A stretch of 64,000 nt of DNA from Okapia johnstoni (lineage: Eukaryota; Chordata; Mammalia; Artiodactyla; Giraffidae). Below, piece by piece: positions 43,201-54,521 of this stretch. Position numbers and translations under genes: made by a program. Every line of letters begins with the position of its first letter. Within the stretch, counting starts at the first letter, position 1. Where the stretch lies: NCBI GenBank assembly GCA_024291935.2, contig CM044305.1, positions 93,984,397 to 94,048,396 of the forward strand, written 5' to 3'. Under the pieces are notes generated by a model. That model had not been told where the DNA came from. It saw nothing but the letters and a program-made list of their open reading frames with translations, and ran no database searches.

Positions 43201-43423
43201 CCATTTGAAATGGATGCTGGAAAATGATTACCATAGTAATGTTAGTTAATATCTCCATCTACTTACAGAATTATTGATACATGATGTCATATGATAAATT
43301 TGTTTTTTTCTTTCTGACTTACTTCACTTGGTATGATAATCTCTAGGTCAATCCATGTTGCTAAAAATAGTATTATTTCATTCTTTTTTATAGCTGAGTA
43401 GTATTCCATTATATATACATATA
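43201..43423 (-). mobile_element. L1 3' end, antisense
   Basis: TAATATCTCCATCTACTTAC, TTTCTGACTTACTTCACTTGG and GCTGAGTAGTATTCCATTAT continue the antisense L1. Confidence 0.85.
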
Positions 43424-43637
43424 TGCTTAGTCACTTAGTCATGTCCGACTCTTTGCAACTTCATGGACAGTAGCCCACCAGGCTCCTCTGTCCATGCGGA
43501 TTCTCCAGGCAAGAATACTGGAGTGTGTTCCCATGCCCTCCTCTAGGGGATCTTCCCAAACCAGGAATCGAACTGCATGTAGTCTCCTGCATTGCAGGCA
43601 GATTCTTTACTTTACCAGTTGAGCTACCAGGGAAGCG
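43424..43637 (-). mobile_element. Bov-tA SINE
   Basis: TTAGTCATGTCCGACTCTTT, AGCCCACCAGGCTCCTCTGT, GGGGATCTTCCCAAACCAGG and AGTTGAGCTACCAGGGAAGC are antisense Bov-tA, inserted in the L1. Confidence 0.95.
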
Positions 43638-44640
43638 TGAATATATATATATTTGTGTGTGTGATATATATCACATTTTTTTTTATTCATTGTGCTGCTG
43701 ATGGACATTTAGGTTGTTTCCCTGTCTTGGCTATTGTAAGCAGTGCTGCTATCAACAGTGGTTTGCATGTGTCTTTTTGAATTAGAGTTTTTTCCAGATA
43801 TAGCCCAGGAGTGGGATTGCTGGATCATATGGTAACTCCATTTTTAGTTTTTTGAGCACCTGCCATAACTGTTCTCCATAGTGGCTGCACCAATTCACCT
43901 TCCACTGACAGTGTAGGAGGGTTCCCTTCTCTCCACACCCTCTTCAGTGTTTATTATTTGTAGACTTCTTGATGATGGCCATTCTGACCTGTGTGAGGTG
44001 ATACCTCATTGTAGTTTTGATTTACACTTCTCTAATAATTAGTGATGTTGAGCATCTTTTCATCTGCCTATTGGCCATGTCTCATTTAGAAAAATGTCAG
44101 TTTAGGTATTCTGGCCATTTTTCGATTGGGTTGTTTGGCATTTTGTTTGAGCTGTATGAGGTGCTTGTATATTTTAGACATGAACTCCTTGCTGGTCGCA
44201 TCATTTGCATTTTCTCGCAGTCCATAAGTTGTCCTTTTGTTTTGTTTGTGGTTTTCTTTGCTGTGCAAAAGCTTATAAGTTTGATTAGGTCCCGTTGGTT
44301 TGTTTTTGCTTTTATTTCTATCGCCTTGGGAGACTGACCTAAGAAAACTGGCTCTGATTTATGTCAGAGAATGTTTTGCCTATGTTTTCTTCTAAGAGTC
44401 TTATGGTGTCCTGTCGTATATTTAAGTCTTTAAGCCATTTTGAGTTTGTTTTTGTGTATGATGTGAGGGTGTGTTCTAACTTCATTGATTTACACGCAGT
44501 TGTCCAGCTTTCCCAGCCGCACTTGCTGAAGAGACTGTCTTTTCTCCATTGTATATATTCTTGTTTATCGACATAGGTGTGTAGGCTTATTTCTGGGCTC
44601 TCTCTTCTGTCTCATTGATCCATATGACTGTTCCAAGATA
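43638..44640 (-). mobile_element. L1 ORF2 C-terminal region, antisense
   Basis: GATGGACATTTAGGTTGTTTC, GGAGTGGGATTGCTGGATCA, GGCCATTCTGACCTGTGTGA, then GTTTGATTAGGTCCCGTTGG. The minus-strand frame at 44086-44268 ([20 protein letters not shown]) is ORF2 protein debris. Confidence 0.9.
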
Positions 44641-44830
44641 CTGTTTTTATTTACTTCAGATATATACTCAGAAGCGGCTTTGCAAATCATGTGGTAATTG
44701 TATTTTTACATTTTTGAGGAACCTTCGTACTATTTTCCATAGTGACTGCATCAATTTACATTCCTATCAGTAGTGCACAAGGGTTCCCTTCTCTCCACTG
44801 TCTTGTCATCAATTACTGATGAGGTTTTTT
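44641..44830 (-). mobile_element. Second antisense L1 3' piece
   Basis: GCAAATCATGTGGTAATTGT, TTTGAGGAACCTTCGTACTA and TTCCCTTCTCTCCACTGTCT repeat the same L1 region as 43790-43945. It is therefore a separate copy or a partial duplication. Confidence 0.75.
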
Positions 44831-45064
44831 TCTGTGAAATTAGTTCATGTGCCTGAGATTATTACTTAATGCTAAAATGAGACAAGAATCAACATTGATT
44901 TTATTTCTATTTCTTATTATTATAGATGTAAGTTCAAAAAAACCTTATTCCTATAAGTAAGTATATTAGATTAGAAGGAGGAGTGAAGTTTTGTTCAAGC
45001 AATGTCACCTGATTTTTTAAAACTCTGTTCATGTTACATGCCCCCAAATTACATAATGATTTTC

Positions 45065-45516
45065 ATTAAAAACTTTAAAAATTGTGGCAAAATATACATC
45101 ACAAAATTTACCATTGCAACCACTTAAGGTGTACAGTTAAGTGACATTAAGTACATTTACACTGTTGAGTGACCATCACCACCATCCATTTCCAGAACTT
45201 TTCCATCTTCCCCAGCTGAAACTCTGTACACACTAAGCACTAAATCTCCAGTTCCCCCCTGCCCCTGGCAACCACCATTCTAGTTTCTGTCTCTATGAAT
45301 TTGAATACCATAGGCACCTCAGGTAAGCGGAACCACATGACATTTTTCATTTTGTATCTGGCTTATTTCACTTAGCATAATGTCTTCAAGTTTCATCCAT
45401 GTTGTTGCATGTGTCAGAACTTCTTTCCTTTTTAAGGCTGAATGATATTCCATTGTATAAATTGACCACATTTGTTTATCCATTTTTCATCAGTGAACAT
45501 CTGAGGCGCTCCTATC
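45065..45516 (-). mobile_element. Old L1M 3' end, antisense
   Basis: AAAATATACATCACAAAATTT, AAGGTGTACAGTTAAGTGAC, GAGTGACCATCACCACCATC and GGCTGAATGATATTCCATTG. A SINE interrupts it. Confidence 0.85.
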
Positions 45517-45727
45517 TTTGAAAAGTGTTAGTCACTCAGTCGTGTCTGACTCTGCAACCTTATAGACTGTAGCCTGCCAGGCTCCTCTGTCTATGTTATT
45601 TCCCAGGCAATAATACTGGAGTGGGTTGCCATTCCCTTCTCCAGGGGATCTTCCCACCTAGGGATGGAGTCCAGGTCTCCTGCATTGCAGGCAGATTCTT
45701 TAACATCTGAGCCACCAGGGAAATCTT
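45517..45727 (-). mobile_element. Bov-tA SINE
   Basis: GTTAGTCACTCAGTCGTGTC, GCCTGCCAGGCTCCTCTGTC, GTCTCCTGCATTGCAGGCAG, GAGCCACCAGGGAAATC. Antisense and nearly complete, inside L1M. Confidence 0.95.
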
Positions 45728-45925
45728 TTGGCTATGGTGAATAATGAGTGTACACATATCTGAGTCCTGCTTCTAGTTCTTTTTAGTTTAAACCCAGAAT
45801 AGGAATTTTTGGATCATATGGTAGTTCTATTTTTAATTTTTTGAGGAAATGTCTTACTGTCTTCCACAGTGGCTGTACATTTTACATTCCCACCAGAAAT
45901 GTACAAGAGTGCCATTGAAAAATCC
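45728..45925 (-). mobile_element. Old L1M 3' end, continuation
   Basis: GGCTATGGTGAATAATGAGTG, GGATCATATGGTAGTTCTAT and CATTCCCACCAGAAATGTAC resume the interrupted L1M. Confidence 0.8.
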
Positions 45926-45929
45926 GTTT

Positions 45930-46315
45930 AAGAATCAGTCAGGTGACAATACAAGTAAGCCCTTATGCAATTTTGTTAAAAGCAAAGAATTGGATACCAC
46001 CTACTTGAAAAGAGACTTGTTACCTGGTATTGATTAGAGTCATCAGCTTTTTTAACACTGGCACAGTCTTTCAAATTGACTGTTTTCCCCTGAGGTGTTT
46101 ACATTCCTGGGTGAATGCACCATAGTGAGAGTTATGGTGGGTAAAAGTTAGCTTTTCTTTGGTGAACGGAGAGAAGGTTTATGGTAAAAAGAGAGGTAGA
46201 AAGTAAAACTGGTTTGCTGCCCCCACCATGGACACTTCCTCAAGCAGATAAGTTCTCAGGAAAAGTACAGAGTGAAATTGAGGATCTGGAACTTGGTTTC
46301 CTTAAAACTTCATGG
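45930..46315. other. No gene or named repeat seen
   Basis: Unique-looking sequence. Confidence 0.45.
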
Positions 46316-46318
46316 AAG

Positions 46319-46572
46319 GACCTTCCCTGGTGGTCCAGTGGTTAAAGAATCCGCCTTGCAATGCAGGGGACTTGGGTTCAGTCCCTGGTTGGGAAACTAA
46401 GATCACACATGCAGAGGGGCCATACTGAGCACTGCAACTACTGAGCCTACTCGCTGCAACTAGAGAGTCCATGCACTGCATGGGAAGATCTCACATGATG
46501 GAACAAAAATCCCGTGTGTGGCAACTAAGACCTGAGACAGCCAAATAAAGAAATATTTTAAAAAAAATCAAT
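46319..46572 (+). mobile_element. CHR-type tRNA SINE ending at assembly gap
   Basis: Head AAGGACCTTCCCTGGTGGTC, box-B-like TTGGGTTCAGTCCCTGGTTG, late GTGTGTGGCAACTAAGACCT and an A-rich tail AAATATTTTAAAAAAAATCA that runs straight into Ns. Confidence 0.95.
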
Positions 46573-46672
46573 NNNNNNNNNNNNNNNNNNNNNNNNNNNN
46601 NNNNNNNNNNNNNNNNNNNNNNNNNNNNNNNNNNNNNNNNNNNNNNNNNNNNNNNNNNNNNNNNNNNNNNNN
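46573..46672. other. Assembly gap (100 N)
   Basis: Exactly 100 N bases, the conventional placeholder for a gap of unknown length. The minus-strand frame across it is meaningless. Confidence 1.
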
Positions 46673-46802
46673 TGTGATTCATTGCCATTTATTGTACCTG
46701 TATATCGCTAGTAAGGCTGCATTTCTTAAGTGGCTGGCTGCAGGAATGAGTTTTCTAGAACTATGAATTTGCTTAAAGCAGTAACATAAAGTCGCATAAG
46801 AT

Positions 46803-46961
46803 AGGGTCTTCCTTAGTGGTCCAGTGACTAAGACTCTGAGCTCTCAATGCAGGGGGCCCGGGTTCGATAGCTGGTCAGGGACACTAGATCTCACATGACA
46901 CAACTAAAGATCCTACATGCTGCAACTGAGACTTGGTGCAGACAAATAAATAAGTATTTTA
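46803..46961 (+). mobile_element. CHR-type tRNA SINE
   Basis: GGGTCTTCCTTAGTGGTCCA, GGCCCGGGTTCGATAGCTGG, TCCTACATGCTGCAACTGAG and ATAAATAAGTATTTT tail. Confidence 0.9.
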
Positions 46962-47084
46962 ATATGTCATATAACATCCAACAATGCCACTCTTAGTTTT
47001 TAAAAACTAGCCATCCCAAAGACTCTGCCTCCAAAATCCTATTGATGCAATAAGAAAAATATACCTGTGTTCAAATTAAGCCAC

Positions 47085-47420
47085 TCATTTCAAACTCTTT
47101 CTAATAGGAAAATTTCCAAACTATACAAGCAAAGAAAATAGCACAGGGAGGCCCCATTGACCCACGCTGAGCAGGAACTATGATTTTTGCCACACTTGCT
47201 TCATGTCCTCACCTCCTACTGTGTTTGGGCTGCATAATGTTAAAGCAAATTCCAGAAGTGTGTCATTTCACCTCTGTGACTTTGGGATACCTTTTAAAAT
47301 ATATATAGGCTTTTTCTTAGATAACCAGAATGCCATTTTGAAAATATAGCCAATATAATTAATGACAATCTTTTGTCATTGTGTAATACCCAATTCATAC
47401 TCACATTTCTCAGATTGCCT
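47085..47420 (+). mobile_element. L1M 3' UTR remnant
   Basis: TTCCAAACTATACAAGCAAAG, ATAATGTTAAAGCAAATTCC, CCAATATAATTAATGACAATC and CACATTTCTCAGATTGCCTC resemble an old L1 3' UTR. Confidence 0.6.
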
Positions 47421-47589
47421 CCAAATCCAAACCACTCCATTTAATCATTCCTCTATGGGAGCAAGGAAGAGCACTGGGTTAGAGCTCCTTACCAAGTTTT
47501 CTATACTGAACAACCCTTCTAGTCTACACCCCAGGGCTCCACACTTGGTGGGGGCTCAGTCAATGTTTGTTGAATCTGGCCTTTCTCCT

Positions 47590-48260
47590 GTTTGAGGAAA
47601 GAAATCAAAAGTGACACAAGGAAACATAGTTTTTCCAGGGCAGCTGCAGCTCCCGGAATTGAAGCCCGATAAAGCTGCTATTGATTTCTGTAGCCTTCTC
47701 CCCAAGTGCAGTAATTCTCCGAGTGAATATTGCAGGCATATTGAAAAGGCCACCTTCCTAGCTGTCTCTGTTCTCTGTTCACTGTGAGCATCTGCAGTTA
47801 ATTGAGAGGCTGATTAAAGAATCAACTAACCCAAATCGAGTGGTTTTGTTGTCTCCTTTTTCATTTGATTCAACTATAAAAGATTAAGTACATGCATTTC
47901 CCCTCCCTCCCAAAGGTGCAAAATCTCGAACGCATGCCAGCTAACTGTTCTCTCCTATGACTAATTGATGTTTTGCACTCACAGCCTTGAAAAATAATCC
48001 TTTCCATGCCCAGCGATGGTTGTAATGAGATATATTATGCTGACAGCTTGAGCCCTCGCGAAGGTATGGAACTCAGCGTGTAAATAATTGTGTCTGCAAT
48101 TTAAAAATTTCCTATAAACGGTGCACTGTTTGAGATGGAGGCTGGGCTTGGCAGCACTTGGCCAGCTGTGCCCAAAGGTGCAGCTCAGCCACTGTTTGGC
48201 CCCAGAGCCTTTAAGCAGCCATGTGTAACCTGGGGCTACTGTGTAAGTCAACTGGCACTC
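47590..48260. promoter_or_regulatory. Repeat-free block, candidate distal enhancer
   Basis: No transposable element seen. It carries clustered factor-like motifs: TGACTAATTGATGTTTTGC, AGTTAATTGAGAGGCTGATT, GAAAAATAATCCTTTCC, GTGTAAATAATTGTG. No coding frame. Deep conservation is suspected from texture only. Confidence 0.3.
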
Positions 48261-48627
48261 AGCACCATGCTTGGCAAATGGGGATTAGTCAACAAAAGTC
48301 TGTAGAATGAATAAATGAATCAGTGAATGGGGACAAAAAGAAATGAACCTTAGCACAACAAACGTTTATTTCTCACCAAAAATAGAAAAAGCAAAACTAA
48401 ATCAGGTCACTCGCAGATGAGCAGGCTGGAGGCTGGCCGCTCCGGGGTCTCTAACTGAGCTAAATCTTCTGTACAATGAGCAAAGCCTATTGGTTGATTC
48501 ATTTCAAATGTTTTTAATGCGCATTTTCTCAAAAGATCTGGTCGTCTCCCTAGCACTCACAAATTCATATTTAGAATTCTGGATAAGATAACAAAAAAGT
48601 AAAAATCTTTGTTAAAAAAATTCTCTA

Positions 48628-48745
48628 GGGACTTCCACTAGCTGGGGGCACAGGTTAGAGCCCTGGTCAGGGAACTAAGATCTCTCACATGCCACCCCTG
48701 GTGCAACCAAAAAAAAAACATCTCTAAAAACATAAATAACAACAT
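48628..48745 (+). mobile_element. CHR-type tRNA SINE, internally deleted
   Basis: GGGACTTCCACTAGCTGGGG, GCACAGGTTAGAGCCCTGGT, CAGGGAACTAAGATCTCTCA and an A-rich tail. The middle of the head is missing. Confidence 0.8.
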
Positions 48746-48879
48746 TTCGGTTAGGAAAAGCAGGAAGACAGATCGACTCAACTAGAGCTAGTGGGTGGCC
48801 TTGTGGATGAAGGATTCAGGCAGGAGCTACTGAATGGTACAAAGGTTTATAGGAGACCTCTGGAACTATGCCTCTCCAT

Positions 48880-49260
48880 TTACCCTTTGACCTTGTAATC
48901 TCACATATGAGAGTATAGCCCATAGAAATGAGCCAAAAGGCAAAACCTAATTTTATAAAGATATTTATAGCAAAGCAACTTATAATAGAGGAAAATTGGA
49001 AGGAACCCAAATGCCCAACAGTAAGGGCACTGGCTAAGCCAAGAATAGCATATCAACTCAGTGGTTCACCGCGCAGCCATTAGAGCACTGAGCAGGTGGT
49101 TAGTTTCAATGTGTGGCAATGTCTGCATGAAATAATGGTAATTAGAAAAAGCAGAACACAAAACATCATGTGCCCAGTGATTAAAACTTTGCAAAAAACT
49201 ATACCTAGTATTTTGAAAAGGGTCATAAATTTATCAAGAGTGACATAAACAGAACTGTAA
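48880..49260 (+). mobile_element. L1ME-like 3' UTR remnant
   Basis: TATTTATAGCAAAGCAACTT, GGAACCCAAATGCCCAACAG and TTCACCGCGCAGCCATTAGA follow the order of an L1ME-type 3' end, strongly diverged. Confidence 0.55.
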
Positions 49261-49307
49261 GTTCCCTGAATTCCTTTTCCGCCTTGTGGATGGTTAAATG
49301 TGTAACA

Positions 49308-49380
49308 CAGAGGGAGGAAGGAAGGAAGGAAAGAAATAAGGGAGGGAGGGAGGAGGGATGGAGAGGAGAGAAAAAAAAAA
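49308..49380 (+). repeat. (GAAG/GGGA)n purine tract
   Basis: Near-pure purine low-complexity run ending in a poly-A stretch. Confidence 0.9.
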
Positions 49381-49384
49381 CTGA

Positions 49385-49845
49385 CTGCAAAGGAGGGGCT
49401 ACTATTTAAAACAGTCTTTTATTGAGAGATATTCATAGATTAAGAAACATCAGAGAGAAATACCAGTAAGAAATCAGAAAGATCCGGGAACATCTAAATC
49501 TAGTCTGTACGCCTAATAGAAAGTCGAAATTCATTTGGAACAAGATCCCTTCTGAATGCCTTGCAGCTTTGGATCAACAATTGGAAGCCATAATGACCAA
49601 GTTGTGTCCAGACTCCTACAGGGAAAGACAACTTCCCACAGCCAGCAGTGTTCTTTAGCAAACCTCTTTTCAAGTGATGATGTCACCATTAAAGAAAAAA
49701 AAAATCAGCACTTGCAGAATTCACCATCACCCAGCAGAAAACAGTGTACCAAAACCTTTAGAGTTGATTTCTGTGCATTTACAGCATACCTTTCGGATTC
49801 TGGGGCTTAAATTAATCACTAATGAAAATTAGAAAGCATTAGTTT
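49385..49845. other. No gene or named repeat seen
   Basis: Unique-looking. The 84-codon frame at 49556-49810 has no recognisable features. Confidence 0.45.
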
Positions 49846-49849
49846 GGGA

Positions 49850-50660
49850 TTGTATTTGCAGCATGACCCCTGCCATTAAAGGGGGGAGGGTCTTGGAAAA
49901 TAAGTAAAATCATTGCCTTAAGACTTAGTCCTAAATGTTCACTCTAGGACATCTTCAAAGGTGTTTTAAAATCTTTTGCCCATGTTAAAGTCAGCCTTCA
50001 TTGTTGCTGATTTTTTTTCTCAGTATTTCTTACAAATGCAATTATAATTGAGAAGTGGAGATACCATGTGTTTTGGAGAAAAGAGCATCACATGTCTGAT
50101 GCAGCATTTTAAATAATACAGGAGCAAATCCAGGGGGAGAATTCCATAAAATTATTTTAGGTATCATGACATCCAGTATCAACATGCAAGTTGGGAAGGA
50201 GCCAAAGATGATGACAGAGAGCCGAAATGTGTTTGATCTGAAAGTTTTCATTTCTGCCACCATTTTATTGCTGCAAAGGCATGACAGCAAAATGGTGGCT
50301 GCCTATACCCTGTTTCTGTGAAACGATGTATGTAAAACAGCCACCCCCTGTGAAGTGGTTAATATGCTGCCTCAGCCTTAAAAGCTGTGCCCTTGCCGAC
50401 ACACAGACTGGCTCTCTGGCATCTGTGCTGATATTAAGGTTGCAAAATCAAATATTAAGAAGCTATATTTTTCTCAAAGGAAAAAGATTTACCAGTTTAA
50501 TTAAACAGCACATCCCTTTTCTTTGCAACTCCCTCTCTTCCCTCCCCCATTGCCCCCTGGGGAATAGAAAGAATTCTGGTGCTACAAGAAACCTAGAGCT
50601 CTAAGGAGGCTAAGTGCTTTGACTGTATTTGTGAGCATGAGATCTATTTAAAGACAAGTG
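49850..50660. promoter_or_regulatory. Repeat-free block, candidate distal enhancer
   Basis: About 0.8 kb without repeats. Notable pieces are ATGCAATTATAATTGAGAAG (palindromic AATTATAATT), AGATTTACCAGTTTAATTAA, AGTGGTTAATATGCTGCCTC and two CAAAATGGTGGCTGCC/CCACCATTTTATTGCTGC stretches in opposite orientation at 50260-50305 (CCATTTT..AAAATGG). No supported gene. Confidence 0.35.
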
Positions 50661-50911
50661 ACTAGGTCTTGCTTTTCCTCTGTTAACCACCGTTGGAGGT
50701 TCATATAGTGTGGTCCTCTTAGTTGTTGAACAAGCAGTGATTCTATTTTGTGATTTTTTTTAAAATGAGGGAATAAAGAAGTAGACACCAATCAGTCCCC
50801 TGACCCTAAACAAAGCGCTGGTTTTTATTCTCTAGCCTTTGTCTCTGCCTCCTCCCATACCCTCTCAGATTCTAAAGAAGTTCATCATCTTTGCCTTTTC
50901 ACAGGCATGGA

Positions 50912-50935
50912 TTGTGTGCGTGTGTGTGTGTGTGA
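50912..50935. repeat. (GT)n microsatellite
   Basis: Short GTGTGTGTG run next to a MIR. Confidence 0.9.
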
Positions 50936-50939
50936 TAGT

Positions 50940-51085
50940 TAAGTTTCCTTAGCTATAAAATGGAGATAATACTTCTTGTTCTATTTCACCGCATAGGGTT
51001 CTTATGAGGATAAAATGAGATCAAGGATGTGAGAGTGCTTTGAAAAACAATTAAATGCACACTGTCATGGTAAGTAATTGTGACG
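50940..51085 (+). mobile_element. MIR SINE, 3' half
   Basis: TAAAATGGAGATAATACTTC, ATAGGGTTCTTATGAGGATA and AAATGAGATCAAGGATGTGA match MIR on the plus strand. Confidence 0.85.
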
Positions 51086-51089
51086 GCCA

Positions 51090-51975
51090 TCTCTTCCTTT
51101 GAGATCTTGATAGTATTTATGCTACAGGTAAAGGGTTGAACTAGCTAATTTCTACATTTTTGTAGTTCTGTACTGAAAGTTAGTTTTGCAATGAATTTAA
51201 CCAAAGTTTCAGTAATGTTAGTCCTTTAAACAGGTTCTCACGTTGTTCCCAGGTTGGTCACTCTTGAAGCTTTGGTTTAGTTCCGTGCTTCAGAGGTGGG
51301 GAAAAAAATGACCAAGGGAGCTCCCAGATCAGCTTAGGCAAAGGGGAGGAATGAACAACAGCATGGATAGGAGGGAGCGGAAATGGGCTCTTTCATCACC
51401 AGTTCTTTCTGGAAAAATATGCCTGGATACCATTTTCTTTGGCAAAAGGTAATTAGATAAGTATAAATCTTTATTCCAAAATCTTGTTTAAAATAGTCTT
51501 CGGAAAGTGCTGGGCTGCCCGTGGAACTAAGGCAGTTTGTAATTAAGATCATGACCTCAAGTGGTTGCCACTGAGTTGCTAAGGAGTATCAGCTCTCCAA
51601 AGCTTAGTGACTCTATTCACAATCGAAATGAAATGGTAGACCTGCTTGGGAAAGTTTTATTCACAGACCTTAGTAAGGCTTTCTTGAAAATGGCTGGCTC
51701 TGTTGTCCTGCGGTCCTACATTCCAGAATACACTTCACCCTCAGAGCCCATGTCTTTCCACACATGAGCGTCATCCTTCCATACCTTCACACATTCAGCA
51801 CTTCAGCCATTCTTCTTTGGTCTCCTAAAACTGCTGCCTCTATACCCACTGTGGACTGCTGAGCAGTCACTGAACCGGGCATTTTGAGGTATCTCGTGAA
51901 GATTCCATTTATTTCAGCAGTGTTAATTGTTTGGATACAGCGGTTCAGGCAATTTCTCATTTTGCATCCAGTCTA
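51090..51975. other. Unique non-coding sequence; no gene seen
   Basis: No repeat named. Frames of 68-72 codons lack features. Confidence 0.45.
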
Positions 51976-51979
51976 TATA

Positions 51980-52290
51980 AAAGTGAATGGATACAGAGAG
52001 CAAACTGGTGGTTGCCAGGGCAGGCTGGGGGTGTAGAGGGGTGGAATGAAACAGGTGAAGGGGATTAAGGGATATAATTTTCCAGTTATAAAATAAGCCA
52101 CAGGAATGTAATGTACAGCATAAGAAATATAGTCAATAATACTGTAATAATTTTGTATGAGGACAGATGATTGATAGAATTGTCATGATGATCACTTCAT
52201 CATGTGTTTGATTGTTGGATCCCTATGCTATAAAACAGAAACTAACATAATATTGTACATCAACTGTACTTCAATTGAAAGAATAAGAAA
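51980..52290 (+). mobile_element. L1 3' UTR (L1MA-type)
   Basis: CTGGTGGTTGCCAGGGCAGG, GTGAAGGGGATTAAGGGATA, TAGTCAATAATACTGTAATA and AACATAATATTGTACATCAA. The same 3' UTR type occurs at 41880-42165. Confidence 0.9.
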
Positions 52291-52294
52291 GTGA

Positions 52295-52825
52295 TATACA
52301 GATATGAATGGAAACAGGAATAACAAGTCTTGATGCTAGTGAGAAGAAGTTTGGGTCTCTTAAACAAATTACAATTGAGATAAAGATGGAAATCATCACG
52401 TGGTCCAAAGTTAGAGACTCATTACTCTTGGTCTTTGGATTCAGTTTTTTCACTTAGGACACAAGAGGCCCAATTGTGAAGGAAAAGAACACAATCAGAG
52501 AATGTGTACTTTTCTGTGAATGTATTCTCCAGGTTGACGTGAGTTTTTCAATACTATTTTTCATTTTCAGGGAATAGGACACCCCAGCCAATCCCGTATC
52601 ATGTAAGACAGTTTTCCACAGTCTCAAAGTTCTACATGTGTTTTTAGGAATCCACCAGGTGTGAATACATCAGGAATTCTGGCTCCGACTGCTCTCCAGT
52701 CAATTCTCTCTGTCCCTCGGACATAAAAATTCAGTCTTTTAATTGTGCTGCTTCTCTGTCTGGAATAGTTTTCCTCTCTTTTATCCTGATCAACCTTCCT
52801 ATCCATCAATCCTCTAGGTAAGCTG
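52295..52825. other. No gene or named repeat seen
   Basis: Unique-looking, AT-rich. Confidence 0.45.
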
Positions 52826-52829
52826 CTTT

Positions 52830-52935
52830 GGGACATGAAGAAACTGACGCTTGGGGAAGTTAAATGACCTGGCCAAGTTTACATAGTAAGTTGGAGGAGC
52901 CAGGTAACAAATGCAGGCAGTTGGACTTTAAAGCA
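52830..52935 (-). mobile_element. MIR SINE fragment
   Basis: GACATGAAGAAACTGACGCTT, AGTTAAATGACCTGGCCAAG and GGAGGAGCCAGGTAACAAAT in reverse MIR order. Confidence 0.7.
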
Positions 52936-53039
52936 AATACTCTTTTATTGGCCAAATACTATGCTCTTGAGCATGCTTTCAAGTGCTTTAACCTTGAAAA
53001 TCTAAAGTACATTTTGCCAAATAAAATATCTTTGCCTAT

Positions 53040-53115
53040 TTTAAACAATTTTATTGAGTATGATTTAGGTACTATAAAGTTTATATTATAAAATACAACC
53101 ATTTTAAGTGTAAAG
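53040..53115 (-). mobile_element. L1 3'-end remnant
   Basis: AACAATTTTATTGAGTATGAT followed by a TAAAATACAACCATTTTAAG block is the antisense start of an L1 3' UTR. Confidence 0.55.
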
Positions 53116-53267
53116 TGCCTTAGTTTTTTAAACTCATCTGCACTTTGTGAGAGGTGAAATATGTTGTTTCATCTTAGTTATCAAAATGTTATCTCATAAA
53201 AAATATTCAATATTTAAGAAGCCTCTGGTTCTTCTCTATTATTTACTTTTCTTAGAGCAATAGAGTG

Positions 53268-53485
53268 GGGCTTCCCAGGTGATGCTAATGGTAAAGAATC
53301 CACCTGCCAATGCAGGAGACTCGAGACGTGGATTCTATCTCTCGGTCAGGAAAATCCCCTGGAGGAGGGAATGGCAACCCACTCCAGTATTCTTGCCTGG
53401 AGAATCCCATAGACAGAGGAGCTTGGTGGTCTACAGTCCATGGGGATGCAGAGAGTCGGACACAACTGAGAGTAAGCACACACAT
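53268..53485 (+). mobile_element. Bov-tA SINE, full length
   Basis: GGCTTCCCAGGTGATGCTAA, CAATGCAGGAGACTCGAGAC, GAATGGCAACCCACTCCAGT and AGTCGGACACAACTGAGAGT. The frames at 53279-53588 are SINE-derived. Confidence 0.95.
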
Positions 53486-53725
53486 TAAATAATATCTGAC
53501 CCCAACAAATTTGAGTTCTGTTCAGTACTTCTAAGCTACTAGTTCTTAAGCAGGTTAAAAAATCCAACACAGTATGAGTTTTAAGCAATGGGATTTCTAA
53601 ACCGGATTCTCCAGTGTATATTAAAAATGTATCTTGGGAAGATCACTGTTAAATTTGGTCAAACAAAACATGCTAAACACTTGGAAGAATCCAGTGGAGT
53701 TACCATTCTGATGCATTATTATTGC

Positions 53726-54195
53726 CGACAAAGGTCTATACAGGTCTATAGTCAAAGTTATGGTTTTTCCAGTAGCTATATATGGATGTGAGAGTTGACC
53801 ATAAATAAGGCTGAGAGCCAAAGAATTAATGCTTTTGAGTTGTGGTGCTGGAGAAGACTCTTGAGAGTCACTTGGACAGTAAGGAGATCAAACCAGTCAA
53901 TCCTAAAGGAAATTAAGCCTGAATATTCATTGGAAGGACTGATGCTGAAGCTGAAGCTCCAATACTTTGGCCACCTGATGCAAAGAGCTGACTCATTGGA
54001 AAAGATCCTGATGCTGTGAAAGACCCAGGGCAGGAGGAGAAGGGGGCGACAGAGGATGAGATGGTTGGATGGCATCATCGATTCAGTGGACATGAGTTTG
54101 GGCAAACTCCAGGAGATAGTGGAGGACAGGAAAGCCTGGTGTGCTGCAGTTCACAGGGTCACAAAGAGTCAGACATGACTGAGCCACTAAACAAC
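53726..54195 (+). mobile_element. BovB LINE 3'-end fragment
   Basis: Encodes FELWCWRRLLRVTWTVRRSN and the 3' UTR (GATGGTTGGATGGCATCATC), ending ATGACTGAGCCACTAAACAA without an ACTGA array. A short duplication AGGTCTATACAGGTCTATAG sits at its 5' end. Confidence 0.95.
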
Positions 54196-54199
54196 AGCA

Positions 54200-54515
54200 A
54201 TGTCCTCCAGGATCATCATCTTGTGCTGGGTGTTATGTTTAACCATATGCAATTACCATTTTGTAGGTCAAAAATAGTCAGATGTCAGCAAATTTCAACT
54301 GGTCAATCTACTTTATTTCATAAATATAACCTAAGATCAAATTATCTGTTTTAGCAGCAACATCATACTGTTGACAAATATAGAGCTTATTCAACTAAAA
54401 CTTAACAACTTGCTATGCTCTATGCTTGCTGTTTATCCACGTTCTCCAGTTCTTGAAATTATGCAGTTGCTTTTTTGACCCTAGGTGATCACTTTACATT
54501 TATTTAAGATACTAT
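54200..54515. other. No gene or named repeat seen
   Basis: Unique-looking. Confidence 0.45.
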
Positions 54516-54521
54516 ATATAT

